This document shows, in pieces, positions 1 to 7,479 of a DNA stretch of 16,106 bases. The notes beneath the pieces were generated by a model. It had not been told where the DNA came from and did not search any database. It was given only the letters and a program-made list of their open reading frames with translations. The translations under genes were made by a program, and so were the position numbers. The stretch is from Campylobacterales bacterium (lineage in GTDB: Bacteria; Campylobacterota; Campylobacteria; Campylobacterales; QNZT01), in the NCBI GenBank assembly GCA_027081495.1, contig JALWKJ010000129.1:1-16106 (forward strand), written 5' to 3'. Positions within the stretch are counted from its first letter, which is position 1. Every line of letters begins with the position of its first letter.

Positions 1-432
1 AAAACCGTTACGAAAATTCCTCTTCTTGGAGATATACCGATTTTAGGAATACCGTTTAGACATACGACTGAAAGTACGGATAAAATATCTCTTGTTATCA
101 TGATAACTCCTTATATCGTCAAAAGAAGCGAAGATTTAAGTCGTTTAAAGGAGGCTTTGGGACGGCTTGAAATGGTAGAAAACGATTTGGCCTCCAAGTT
201 GGATGAAAAACTCAAACAGGGTAAGCCTCTTGTGATAGATGAGAGTCAAATAGCTCCGGAGCTTCAGGATGAAATCGTAACGACAGTTCGCAAAAACAGC
301 TCTTCCTTAAAGAGCGGCAAACCTACCGAAGAGATCATAATCGACGAACAGCAAAGGGCGTTTAGAGTTAAAAAAGACATAAACGGAAATGTCATATCAA
401 GAGAGCGGGTTCCTTACGATGAAGTATATTAG
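1..432 (+). CDS. Secretin (GspD/PilQ/MshL-type), C-terminal end, partial
   Basis: The frame is already open at base 1, so only the last 143 residues are present. The visible part carries the end of the secretin beta-barrel domain: a KIPLLGDIPILGIPFR stretch followed by LVIMITPYIV, the classic closing motif (VPxLGDIPxLGxLF ... LxVLITPxIV) of outer-membrane secretins. About 100 charged residues follow, probably periplasmic and possibly coiled in part (RLKEALGRLEMVENDLASKL). Secretins form the multimeric outer-membrane channel of type II secretion, type IV pilus and DNA-uptake machines. The next gene starts 9 bases after the stop and encodes the matching ATPase, so this is the distal part of a machine operon. 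An internal ATG at 100 is not the real start. Whether the system is a pilus, a secretion system or a Cts-type transformation system cannot be told from this fragment. Confidence 0.88.
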   Translation, partial: KTVTKIPLLGDIPILGIPFRHTTESTDKISLVIMITPYIVKRSEDLSRLKEALGRLEMVENDLASKLDEKLKQGKPLVIDESQIAPELQDEIVTTVRKNSSSLKSGKPTEEIIIDEQQRAFRVKKDINGNVISRERVPYDEVY

Positions 433-441
433 GATTCTTTT

Positions 442-1965
442 ATGAAATTGAATAATATTCTTGAATTTAATAATCTGGATCTTTATCCTGAAATCATAAA
501 CGATATCGATATAGACCTTTGTGTAAAAAACTCTCTTTTATTTACGAAAATAGAGGGAAAAAAATTTATAGTTTTACATCCCGAGCATCTTGTTGACGGC
601 TTCAACCTACTCTCCAAACTCGATGTAAAGTATCCTCTGGCATTTGTAGATCAAGACTCTTACGATAGACTCTATCACCGTTTTTTAGAGATCAAAACAG
701 ACAAGGAACTATCTTCTACGATAAACGAGGAGAGTGAAAGCGAACTTCTGGAAGAGGATATTTCACTTACGGAGTTTTTAAAAAATAGCAGCGATATTTT
801 GACAAGCGAAGAGTCCGCTCCGATCATAAAGTTCGTAAATTCTCTATTTTATCAGGCAATCAAAAAAGGGGCTTCGGATATTCATATAGAATCTCATGAA
901 AAAAGAGGAGTAGTTCGTTTCAGAGTTGACGGTGTTTTGATTAAGCATGTCGATCTTGACAAAAATATCATAACTCTGGTTATAAGTCGTATAAAAGTTA
1001 TTTCAAATCTCGATATTTCCGAAAGAAGAGTTCCTCAAGACGGTCGTACACAGGTAAAAATAGCGGGAAAAGATCTTGATATTCGTGTTTCGGTTCTTCC
1101 CACTTATTACGGTGAGAGAGTAGTTATGAGGATTTTGATGGAATCAAGCGATATTCCGACTCTCGAGAAGCTTGGATTTACGAAAAATCTTCAAAACGAA
1201 TTTGAAAAGCTGCTTGAACACTCTCATGGAATGATACTAGTAACCGGACCCACCGGCAGCGGTAAATCAACGACTCTTCACACATTTTTGCAAACTGTCG
1301 CCACGCCCGATAAAAATATTATTACCGTAGAGGATCCGGTAGAGTACAAAGCCGATAATATAAATCAGATTCAGGTAAATACGAAAACAGGTTTAACATT
1401 CGCGGCCGGGCTTAGGTCTATATTGAGACAAGATCCGGATATCGTCATGGTAGGTGAGATAAGAGATAAAGAGACTGCGGAAATCGCGATACAGGCGGCT
1501 TTGACGGGACACCTGATGCTTTCGACACTTCACACGAACAATACCGCTGCGGCTATAACAAGACTTGTTGACATGGGTGTCGATGATTTTCTCATTAGCT
1601 CTTCATTGTTAGGAGTTTTGGCTCAAAGGCTTGTAAGAAAATTGTGTAAAGACTGCAAGAAAAAAGGAGAACTTACAAAAGATATAAAGTTGGAGTTTGG
1701 TATCAAAGACGATGCGGAGGTATATGATCCCGTCGGATGTCCCAAATGTAATTATACCGGTTATGCCGGTCGTCAGGCGGTTGGAGAGCTTTTGATTATG
1801 GATGATGAAGTAAAGATCATGCTTAAAAATAAAATGACGGATTTTGAAATCAGAGACGCAATGAAAAATAAAGGTATGAAACTTATCGGGGAACAGCTTT
1901 TGGGACTTTTGTTAAGCGGCGAGACATCATTAAAAGAGGTTATCAGGGTGGGACTTAAAGACTGA
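442..1965 (+). CDS. gspE: Type II secretion / type IV pilus assembly ATPase (GspE/PilB family)
   Basis: A 507-residue cytoplasmic hexameric ATPase that powers subunit insertion into a pilus or pseudopilus. A divergent N-terminal region of about 115 residues contains an acidic stretch. The core then shows SDIHIES near 146, Walker A GPTGSGKS at 269-276, the Asp-box region ITVEDPVEY, Walker B DPDIVMVGEIRD at 331-342, and a His-box LSTLHTNN. A tetracysteine zinc site, CKDC at 402-405 and CPKC at 433-436, marks GspE/PilB extension ATPases rather than PilT retraction ATPases. The ATG follows the secretin stop by 9 bases and an AGGAT Shine-Dalgarno lies in that gap. The stop TGA overlaps the next start in TGATG, indicating translational coupling with the GspF gene. 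In Campylobacter the equivalent transformation gene would be ctsE; assignment to competence rather than a surface pilus is inference. Confidence 0.93.
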   Translation: MKLNNILEFNNLDLYPEIINDIDIDLCVKNSLLFTKIEGKKFIVLHPEHLVDGFNLLSKLDVKYPLAFVDQDSYDRLYHRFLEIKTDKELSSTINEESESELLEEDISLTEFLKNSSDILTSEESAPIIKFVNSLFYQAIKKGASDIHIESHEKRGVVRFRVDGVLIKHVDLDKNIITLVISRIKVISNLDISERRVPQDGRTQVKIAGKDLDIRVSVLPTYYGERVVMRILMESSDIPTLEKLGFTKNLQNEFEKLLEHSHGMILVTGPTGSGKSTTLHTFLQTVATPDKNIITVEDPVEYKADNINQIQVNTKTGLTFAAGLRSILRQDPDIVMVGEIRDKETAEIAIQAALTGHLMLSTLHTNNTAAAITRLVDMGVDDFLISSSLLGVLAQRLVRKLCKDCKKKGELTKDIKLEFGIKDDAEVYDPVGCPKCNYTGYAGRQAVGELLIMDDEVKIMLKNKMTDFEIRDAMKNKGMKLIGEQLLGLLLSGETSLKEVIRVGLKD

Positions 1966-3185
1966 TGATCTTTTTATACAAGGGGTTTGATAAAAGCGGT
2001 AAAAAAGTAAAAGCCCGTATCGAAGCGACTGATATTAACGAAGCCAAACGAAAAATAAAAGCCAAAGGCGTTATGTATCAAAGCATCGAAGAGAGCGGTG
2101 TATCTTTTTGGGACAGGTTTACTTTTAAAAGGAAAAAAAGTCTTAGCGCGAAAAACCTTGCCAATTTATCGCGAAACTTGGCTATTTATCTAAGAAGCGG
2201 TATTCCTATCGTCAATGTAATTCGTCTCGCGAAATCTCAATATGAGAGCGATGCGCACATGGTCGATTTTTTAAGTTCTCTTGAGAGCAGTATGGATGAG
2301 GGCAAGAGTTATTATGCCGCTTTGGAATCTCAAGAGATATTGGAGCTTCCCTCATTTTATAAACAGTCGATAAAAGTAGCCGAAGAGAGCGGAAATCTGG
2401 CAGAGGTTTTTTTCGAAATGGCTCGTTTTATCGAAGAGCAGGATAAAGTCGCCGGCAAAGTCAAACAGGCACTTGTCTATCCCATGTTTATAATCGTCAT
2501 ATCCGTCATGATGGTGGCTTTTATGCTTACGACGGTCGTTCCGAAAATTACCGGAATGTTTACGCAGTTGAAACAGGAGTTGCCCGCGATTACAAAAGCC
2601 GTGATCGCGATGGGTGATTTTTTAGGCGAGTATTGGCTTTATATTTGTATTTTTATAATCGTCTTAACCGCTCTTTTTCAATTTTTCGTACGCACAAGTA
2701 AAAGCTTTAAATACGCATATCATAAGTTTTTGTTAACTCTTCCTCTTTTTGGAAAGATAATACAGACATTTGAATTGGCAAGATTTTCATATATAACTTC
2801 CGTTTTGGTAAAATCAGGCGTTACATTCGTACACGCCGTAAAACTCGCTTCGAATATTCTTGATAATGTAGTTATAAAAGATGAGTTTATGAGAGCGTCC
2901 GCCGAAGTGGTAGAAGGCAAGAAATTTTCCGCATCGCTTTCAAAATATGGAAAACATGTCGATAAATCGTTCATTCAAGCTATCGCTTTGGGTGAAGAGA
3001 CGAGTGAAGTCGCTTTGGTTATGGAGAATCTCGCGGATCTCTATTTTGAAGAAAACCGTAGCAAAATAGATCTTTTTCTTTCTCTTTTGGAGCCTGTTCT
3101 TATTTTATTTGTGGGTATTACTATCGGAGTGATCGTTATAGCTATGCTGCTTCCTATCTTTTCAATGAATATAGCCAATATGTAA
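1965..3185 (+). CDS. gspF: Type II secretion / pilus inner-membrane platform protein (GspF/PilC family)
   Basis: A 406-residue polytopic membrane protein, the usual length for GspF/PilC. It starts with the family's short YKGFDKSGKKVKARIEA region, then two repeated T2SSF helical domains (roughly 60-190 and 265-395). The three expected membrane helices are visible at about 172-194, 223-242 and 375-400. The first domain has the conserved LSRNLAIYLRSGIPI and AEESGNL motifs, repeated in the second as ARFSYITSVLVKSGV and ALGEETSEV. It forms the inner-membrane platform on which the GspE ATPase acts. Its ATG shares one base with the gspE stop, so the pair should be made stoichiometrically. Campylobacter CtsF is the functional counterpart if this is a DNA-uptake machine. 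No pseudopilin gene follows directly; pilin-like genes occur 10 kb downstream. Confidence 0.93.
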   Translation: MIFLYKGFDKSGKKVKARIEATDINEAKRKIKAKGVMYQSIEESGVSFWDRFTFKRKKSLSAKNLANLSRNLAIYLRSGIPIVNVIRLAKSQYESDAHMVDFLSSLESSMDEGKSYYAALESQEILELPSFYKQSIKVAEESGNLAEVFFEMARFIEEQDKVAGKVKQALVYPMFIIVISVMMVAFMLTTVVPKITGMFTQLKQELPAITKAVIAMGDFLGEYWLYICIFIIVLTALFQFFVRTSKSFKYAYHKFLLTLPLFGKIIQTFELARFSYITSVLVKSGVTFVHAVKLASNILDNVVIKDEFMRASAEVVEGKKFSASLSKYGKHVDKSFIQAIALGEETSEVALVMENLADLYFEENRSKIDLFLSLLEPVLILFVGITIGVIVIAMLLPIFSMNIANM

Positions 3186-3208
3186 AATATTTCAATATGA
3201 AATATTTT
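3184..3208 (+). terminator. Possible A/T-rich hairpin terminator after gspF
   Basis: A perfect 10-bp stem AAAATATTTC (3184-3193) / GAAATATTTT (3199-3208) with a 5-nt loop begins inside the gspF stop codon. Only one G-C pair is present and the T run is short, so termination would be weak. A second 7-bp hairpin (TTTTGAG 3206-3212 / CTCAAAA 3220-3226) overlaps its right arm, and the two cannot form together. Confidence 0.35.
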
Positions 3209-3231
3209 TGAGAATAAAGCTCAAAATATAT

Positions 3232-3262
3232 TAAAATTACGCTAACCAAACAAGGAGTTAGC
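3232..3262 (+). promoter_or_regulatory. Promoter candidate and SD-loop hairpin upstream of the RhuM-like gene
   Basis: A -10-like TAAAAT lies at 3232-3237. Directly downstream, GCTAAC (3241-3246) and GTTAGC (3257-3262) form a 6-bp inverted repeat. Its 10-nt loop holds most of the AAGGAG Shine-Dalgarno (3252-3257); the final G falls in the stem. The repeat could be an mRNA hairpin presenting or limiting the ribosome site, or a DNA operator just downstream of the start of transcription. No clear -35 is present. Confidence 0.4.
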
Positions 3263-3264
3263 AG

Positions 3265-3684
3265 ATGAGAGCGATAAAAAGTTTAACATATAAAAGTCCG
3301 TTTAACGATAAAGAGTTAAAAGTAGTAGCTTGTAGAGATAGTTATTATATGACATTGACACAGATGGGCAGACTTTTTGATTGTAGCGTAAGAGAGATTT
3401 ATACGGTATTGAAATCTCTTTTTAAAAGCAAAGAGCTTGAAGAAAATTTTGTCAACAAAGCTATCGAGATACAAAATTTCGACAATAGGTATATAATCGG
3501 TAATTTTTACAATCTTGATGCTATTATCGCGGTAGGTTACAGACTTAATCCCAAAGAAGCCACTCATTTTCATATATGGAGTACTCGGATGTTAAAAACC
3601 GATATTTCAAAAGTCGGTACAAAAGAAGAGGGAATCATACAGAGCATTCGACGCAAGTTTTCTCATATGTTGAGCGTGGCTTAA
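3265..3684 (+). CDS. RhuM-family N-terminal domain protein, short stand-alone form
   Basis: A 139-residue protein resembling the N-terminal half of RhuM ('virulence RhuM family') proteins: TLTQMGRLFDCS, a helix-turn-helix-like element near 30-50, then YNLDAIIAVGYRLN and the ATHFHIWSTRMLK block, which is close to the RhuM pattern YNLDAIIAVGYRVN...ATQFRIWATKVL. Full RhuM proteins are about 330 residues; this one stops soon after the domain, and nothing resembling the missing half follows the stop. It may be a natural domain-only protein or a stable truncation. RhuM was named from a Salmonella pathogenicity island and its biochemical role is not established; similar domains occur in mobile and phage-linked genes. 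The start is supported by AAGGAG 8 bases upstream. It sits alone between the secretion operon and rpe and may be a DNA-binding regulator; that is inference. Confidence 0.7.
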   Translation: MRAIKSLTYKSPFNDKELKVVACRDSYYMTLTQMGRLFDCSVREIYTVLKSLFKSKELEENFVNKAIEIQNFDNRYIIGNFYNLDAIIAVGYRLNPKEATHFHIWSTRMLKTDISKVGTKEEGIIQSIRRKFSHMLSVA

Positions 3685-3694
3685 GTTAAGCACT

Positions 3695-3716
3695 TTTTTG
3701 TAAAATGTTACAAAAA
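3695..3716 (+). promoter_or_regulatory. Inverted repeat and probable rpe promoter region
   Basis: TTTTTGTAA (3695-3703) and TTACAAAAA (3708-3716) form a 9-bp inverted repeat around AATG. Within it a T tract leads into TG-TAAAAT (3699-3706), a reasonable Campylobacterota -10 without a -35, about 27 bases before the rpe start. The hairpin is followed by A rather than T, so it is a poor plus-strand terminator and better read as promoter/operator DNA. Confidence 0.4.
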
Positions 3717-3733
3717 GAAAAAATTGAGGTTTT

Positions 3734-4375
3734 ATGCAAGTTGCGCCAAGTATTCTTTCAGCGGATTTCGGCAGGCTGAACGAAGAGGTAAAAGCCGTAT
3801 GCGACGGGGGCTGCGATCTAGTTCATGTGGATGTTATGGACGGACATTTCGTGCCGAATCTGACAATCGGTCCGGTAGTGGTAAAAAGCGTAGCGAAAGT
3901 GAGTACAAAACCGCTCGATATTCATCTGATGGTGGAAAACAACACTTTTTTTGTTGAGCTTTTTGCTCCTTTAAGACCGAAGTATCTCTCTTTTCATCTC
4001 GAAGAGGAGAAACATCCTCATAGACTTATACAAAAAATAAGAGATTACGGTATTTCTCCGGCTATCGTTTTAAATCCCCACTCAAGAAGTGAAGAACTCG
4101 AATATCTCATAAACGATTTAGATATGGTGCTTTTAATGAGCGTTAATCCAGGATTTGGAGGACAAAAATTTATTTCAAGCGTTATAGAAAAAGCCGCAAG
4201 ATTAAAAGATCTTATTCTTCAAAAAAACTCGTCGGCGCTTATAGAGGTTGACGGCGGAGTAAATGATAAAAATGTAAAGCGGCTTAAAGATGCCGGTGTC
4301 GATATAGTGGTTGCCGGAAGTTATATTTACGGCAGCGGTGATTACGATAAAGCTATTAAGAGCCTTCAGGTATAG
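3734..4375 (+). CDS. rpe: Ribulose-phosphate 3-epimerase
   Basis: Interconverts D-ribulose 5-phosphate and D-xylulose 5-phosphate in the pentose phosphate pathway and, in autotrophs, sugar-phosphate recycling. The 213 residues make a complete TIM barrel. The N-terminal APSILSADF motif is intact. The metal and catalytic residues are H31 and D33 in VHVDVMDGHFVPN, H64 in LDIHLMV, and D173 in EVDGGV, with the phosphate loop NPGFGGQKF and the C-terminal VAGSYIYG. The ATG is preceded by TTGAGG. The stop TAG abuts the ATG of trpF with no gap. In Campylobacter jejuni rpe lies next to dnaQ; here trpF is placed between them, and the three form one operon. Confidence 0.96.
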   Translation: MQVAPSILSADFGRLNEEVKAVCDGGCDLVHVDVMDGHFVPNLTIGPVVVKSVAKVSTKPLDIHLMVENNTFFVELFAPLRPKYLSFHLEEEKHPHRLIQKIRDYGISPAIVLNPHSRSEELEYLINDLDMVLLMSVNPGFGGQKFISSVIEKAARLKDLILQKNSSALIEVDGGVNDKNVKRLKDAGVDIVVAGSYIYGSGDYDKAIKSLQV

Positions 4376-4972
4376 ATGCGCGTTAAGATTTGCGGTATTA
4401 CAAATTATAAGGACGCTATCGATGCGGTCGAAGCCGGTGCAGACGCTCTGGGGTTCGTTTTTTATGAAAGATCGCCTAGATTTATATCTATAAACGAGGC
4501 GAAAAGTATTATAAAAAAATTGCCTCCTTTTGTTCAGAGCGTCGGACTTTTTGTAAATAAAAGCGCAAAAGAGATTGACGAAGTCTGTTTGGAAGCCGGG
4601 ATTTGTCTTGCACAGATACATTTTGAAGCGCAAGATTCTCTTTATACTTCATTGAAAACAAAGCATTTAAAAGTTGTCAGGGCAAAATGTAAAGAGGATG
4701 TTTTGAGATTCAAAGACGAATATCGAATCGTCGATGCTTTTGTGGAAAGTTTTGGAGGGGAAGGTAAAAGGGTTAATCTGGAGTGGTTTGACGGCGTTGA
4801 CTGCTCTAAAATCATACTCGCCGGCGGATTAAACGAGAAAAACGCTCAAGAAGTTTTAAAATATCGATTTTTCGGCGTTGATTTAAGCAGCGGCGTAGAG
4901 AAGGCAAAAGGAAAAAAAGATAAAATAAAGATGAAAAATTTTATTAAAGTAATAGAGAATGGAAAAGTTTGA
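4376..4972 (+). CDS. trpF: Phosphoribosylanthranilate isomerase
   Basis: Catalyses the Amadori rearrangement of N-(5'-phosphoribosyl)anthranilate to CdRP in tryptophan biosynthesis. At 198 residues it is a full-length single-domain TIM barrel. The N-terminal KICGIT carries the catalytic cysteine (C6), and ALGFVFYERSPRFI, VGLFVN and the C-terminal ILAGGLN and GVDLSSGVE phosphate-binding motifs are typical. The usual catalytic aspartate segment (L(V)D...GGTG) reads VESFGGEGK here, so glutamate E124 stands where Asp is normally found. It is not next to other trp genes: it sits between rpe, which it touches, and dnaQ, whose start lies 14 bases inside its end. Placement among barrel enzymes of a different pathway suggests constitutive rather than attenuated control; that is inference. 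Confidence 0.93.
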   Translation: MRVKICGITNYKDAIDAVEAGADALGFVFYERSPRFISINEAKSIIKKLPPFVQSVGLFVNKSAKEIDEVCLEAGICLAQIHFEAQDSLYTSLKTKHLKVVRAKCKEDVLRFKDEYRIVDAFVESFGGEGKRVNLEWFDGVDCSKIILAGGLNEKNAQEVLKYRFFGVDLSSGVEKAKGKKDKIKMKNFIKVIENGKV

Positions 4973-5744
4973 GAGTCTGGTAGATAAACTAAGGCAAGGC
5001 AGCGTTGCACGAGATGAATTTTACGGTTGTATAAATCGTTTGAAAAAAAATTTTGATCTCGATTTAGATATACAGACGCTTAACTTTTACGGGTTGCCTG
5101 TTGCGGAAGACGATAATGAGGTTTATCTAAAAACACAAAAAAACTTTTATAGGGATGAAGTTTATTGCATAGTGGATATAGAGACAAACGGCAATAGTCC
5201 CGTAAAAAACCAGATCATTGAAATAGGAGCCATAAAGTATAAAAACGGCGATATTTTAGATCGATTCGAGTCATATGTATATGCCGATTATATTCCGCAG
5301 GCGATAGTCAGATTGACAAATATAGAGCAAAGCGACCTTGCCGACGCGCCCTCTTTGAAAAAAGTTCTTTATGATTTCAAGCTTTTTTTAAACGACTGTG
5401 TTTTTGTCGCTCACAATGCGAAATTTGATTTTAGTTTTATATCTACTTCGTTAAAAACGGTCGGGCTTGACGAGCTTTTAAATAGGAGATTATGTACCGT
5501 GGATCTTGCAAGAAAAACTATAGACACTCAAAAACACGGTCTTGCCCACTTAAGAGACTTCCTTGATATTCAAACAGGCGAACATCATAGGGCTTATGCC
5601 GACGCTTTAAGCGCCGCTAAGGTGCTTGACGAGTGCTTTAAAAATATACCTCAAGAGGTTTACTCTACGGAAGATCTTATAAACTTTTCAAAGCGGGCTC
5701 AGAGAGTTTCAACTAAAAAGAAGCAGATAAAAGAAGATAAATAA
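4959..5744 (+). CDS. dnaQ: DEDDh 3'-5' exonuclease, DNA polymerase III epsilon-like (DnaQ family)
   Basis: A 261-residue protein with an N-terminal extension of about 65 residues, then a DnaQ/RNase-T-fold exonuclease. Exo I is VDIETNG with D73 and E75, Exo II is AHNAKFDFSF with D157, and Exo III is HRAYADA with H210 and D215, giving the complete DEDDh metal set. It probably proofreads for DNA polymerase III. A role in other 3'-5' trimming is possible, as the N-terminal extension is not that of E. coli DnaQ. The C-terminal tail is lysine-rich. Its ATG lies inside the end of trpF with a 14-base overlap, so translation is coupled. The gene ends the operon just before a strong terminator. Confidence 0.88.
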   Translation: MEKFESLVDKLRQGSVARDEFYGCINRLKKNFDLDLDIQTLNFYGLPVAEDDNEVYLKTQKNFYRDEVYCIVDIETNGNSPVKNQIIEIGAIKYKNGDILDRFESYVYADYIPQAIVRLTNIEQSDLADAPSLKKVLYDFKLFLNDCVFVAHNAKFDFSFISTSLKTVGLDELLNRRLCTVDLARKTIDTQKHGLAHLRDFLDIQTGEHHRAYADALSAAKVLDECFKNIPQEVYSTEDLINFSKRAQRVSTKKKQIKEDK

Positions 5745-5745
5745 G

Positions 5746-5766
5746 ATCCGACGAAAATCGTCGGAT
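5746..5766. terminator. Bidirectional intrinsic terminator
   Basis: A 9-bp perfect stem ATCCGACGA (5746-5754) / TCGTCGGAT (5758-5766) with an AAA loop is followed by T-rich sequence on the plus strand. On the minus strand it is followed by CTTATTTATC. It lies between the converging dnaQ and the 60-residue gene and can serve both. Confidence 0.85.
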
Positions 5767-5775
5767 TTGTATAAT

Positions 5776-5958
5776 TTAGTGATGACTTTTTAAGATAACG
5801 ATAGTCATTTTGATGTTGATTGCGATAAATCTGATAATTTGCCAGATTACGCAGGTTCTTAGAAACTTTACGATTCCGGTAGGCACCATTGTTTCAAACT
5901 CGGGCGTGTACGGTTCAATATGTTTTACATGCGATGATTGACTTTCATTTATTGCCAT
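5776..5958 (-). CDS. Small basic amphipathic peptide encoded downstream of sqr
   Basis: Sixty residues, no family recognised. It is supported as a real gene by a strong Shine-Dalgarno (AAAGGAG ahead of the ATG), a position 28 bases after the sqr stop on the same strand, and the terminator immediately behind it. Residues 1-27 are polar (MAINESQSSHVKHIEPY...). Residues 28-57 form a hydrophobic stretch rich in Ile, Val and Phe, broken by R34, R43, K50 and K57. That looks like an amphipathic or surface-lying helix rather than a clean membrane span, and it ends KSHH. The context suggests an accessory or membrane-tethering subunit of the SQR-like enzyme; no sequence motif proves this. The antisense frame across this stretch shows no such support. 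Confidence 0.65.
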   Translation of the reverse strand: MAINESQSSHVKHIEPYTPEFETMVPTGIVKFLRTCVIWQIIRFIAINIKMTIVILKSHH

Positions 5959-5986
5959 TTATATTCTCCTTTATTTTTTTAAGTTT

Positions 5987-7444
5987 TTATTCAGGTATCA
6001 GCGCCCAGCCGGGTCTGAGTTTCGCTTTCCAGATAAACATATGGTGTAAAATGTGCTTAATCCAGTGTCCTGCAAGACCTATTTCTCCAAATGTATAATC
6101 AAGATCTCGTCCAAGACCCGGATATTTTTCAAAATCCGGCACTACCGGAAATACCGTAAGCGCGGCCGCTGTACCGTTAAAAAGTCCTTTACCCGTTGAA
6201 GCGACGCAAGCGGCTCCCATTTCCGACATTCTTGCGGTATGTGTCGGTTCAGGCGCTCCGTTTATCATGTCCGTAATACTCTGCGCAACCGCTTTGCCGA
6301 TCATAGCCGACGGCATTCCCGTTCTTGGCGGCGTAGGATTAATGGGCGTTCCGTTTGGCGACTTCATCGGTTTTGAGATAAGGTGCGGCGGCGCAAAAGC
6401 GATACCTACGCTAAATATGTTTTTATGAGAGGGAGTTTGGTAAGTCGCCGGCCAATCCGAGGCTTTCCACTCTTCATACGCTTTTGGAGTATAATCCGCA
6501 TCGACTTTCATAAGACCGTTTGGCGCAAACATTTGGTCCGTAATATCTTTACCCTCTTTATCGTAAGCTTTAAGACCTACGCCCGCAAACGGCGGTATAA
6601 GCATAGCAAAATCAAACTCTTCCGCGCCCATGGTGCCGTCAAGCAATTCATAGTGAGCTTTTCCTTTTTCCACTTTGTTTACATGCGCTCCTATAATCCA
6701 GCCTACATCTCTTTCCGCATAGATAGACTCGGCAAAAAGTTTGCTTGACGCCGCATAGCCGCCTCTTTTAATATGTAGTCCTCCGATTCCAAAGTCTCCT
6801 AGAAAAGATTCATTGGATATCCAAGTAAGCGTGGCTTTATCTCTAACACCGGCTTCTCTAAGAGTATGGTCGATATTAAAAATATACTCAAATGCCGCTC
6901 CTTGGCAAGTACACATACCATGACCGGTACCGACAAGAAATTTCAACTCTTCGCCTTTTTTCATTCTATCGATACATTTTTGAAGCTCTTGATTAGCGTG
7001 AGTTGCATGGTCTGCCGTACAAACGGATACGGTATGTCCGTTATCAGGTCCCAAACCTTCGGTCGCGGCAAAATTTAGTTTTGGTCCCGTAGCGTTTATG
7101 AGAAAGTCGTATGTAACGATTTCCTGTTCACCCTCTTTAGAGGAATCGGTATATTCGATAGTGATATACGGCTTTTGCTCATCTTTGCCGCCATCGGGAT
7201 TTATGGAGACGGCTCTTGCCTGTTTGTAGGTAATGCCCGCTTTTTGATATACCGGAGCCAAATCGAATGTGACCTCTTTTTTTGTCATCTCCCCGACGCC
7301 TACCCAGATGTTTGACGGAATCCAGTTCCATTTGCTGTTTGGAGTAACAACAACAACTTCATGCTCTTCCCCGAGCCATTTTTTTAAAAATGTTGATGCT
7401 GTATGTCCGGAAACTCCAGCACCCATAACTACGACTTTTGCCAT
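5987..7444 (-). CDS. sqr: Sulfide:quinone oxidoreductase-like FAD flavoprotein (divergent type)
   Basis: A 485-residue pyridine-nucleotide-disulfide-fold flavoprotein. The N-terminal VVVMGAGVSGHTAS (GxGxxG at 8-13) binds FAD. WIPSNIWVGVG, INATGPKL (117-123) and the C-terminal PPRTGMPSAMIGKAVA block fit the SQR superfamily, particularly the divergent groups found in Chlorobi and Campylobacterota. SQR oxidises sulfide to sulfur or polysulfide and passes electrons to the quinone pool as a peripheral membrane enzyme. Cysteines are C142, C157, C178, C180 (GMCTCQG) and C413. C180 fits the first redox cysteine of classical SQR, but the usual second position (IFxxGVC) reads IFSVGIA with Ala349. The C-terminal tail with HHMFIWKAKLRPGW may be the membrane-contact helix. 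The start has AAGGAG 6 bases upstream and its own TATAAT. Substrate is inferred from family resemblance; another flavin oxidoreductase role is possible. Confidence 0.78.
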   Translation of the reverse strand: MAKVVVMGAGVSGHTASTFLKKWLGEEHEVVVVTPNSKWNWIPSNIWVGVGEMTKKEVTFDLAPVYQKAGITYKQARAVSINPDGGKDEQKPYITIEYTDSSKEGEQEIVTYDFLINATGPKLNFAATEGLGPDNGHTVSVCTADHATHANQELQKCIDRMKKGEELKFLVGTGHGMCTCQGAAFEYIFNIDHTLREAGVRDKATLTWISNESFLGDFGIGGLHIKRGGYAASSKLFAESIYAERDVGWIIGAHVNKVEKGKAHYELLDGTMGAEEFDFAMLIPPFAGVGLKAYDKEGKDITDQMFAPNGLMKVDADYTPKAYEEWKASDWPATYQTPSHKNIFSVGIAFAPPHLISKPMKSPNGTPINPTPPRTGMPSAMIGKAVAQSITDMINGAPEPTHTARMSEMGAACVASTGKGLFNGTAAALTVFPVVPDFEKYPGLGRDLDYTFGEIGLAGHWIKHILHHMFIWKAKLRPGWALIPE

Positions 7445-7479
7445 ATTTTCTCCTTAGCTAAATATAAAATCATCTAATA

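Noticed and set aside
100..432. A separate 110-residue gene
   Set aside because: The frame is open from base 1 and encodes the secretin end; the ATG is an internal methionine in the VIMITPYIV motif.
3695..3716. Terminator after the RhuM-like gene
   Set aside because: The stem is followed by G and A residues rather than T on the plus strand, and no minus-strand gene ends there.
3724..3957. 77-residue frame overlapping the start of rpe
   Set aside because: It is Arg/Ser-rich and out of frame with rpe, which has complete catalytic motifs.
4202..4633. 143-residue antisense frame over rpe/trpF
   Set aside because: It lies opposite two certain enzymes and has no ribosome site or family resemblance.
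6383..6748. 121-residue plus-strand frame inside sqr
   Set aside because: Arg/Lys/Phe-rich antisense shadow of the flavoprotein gene without start signals.
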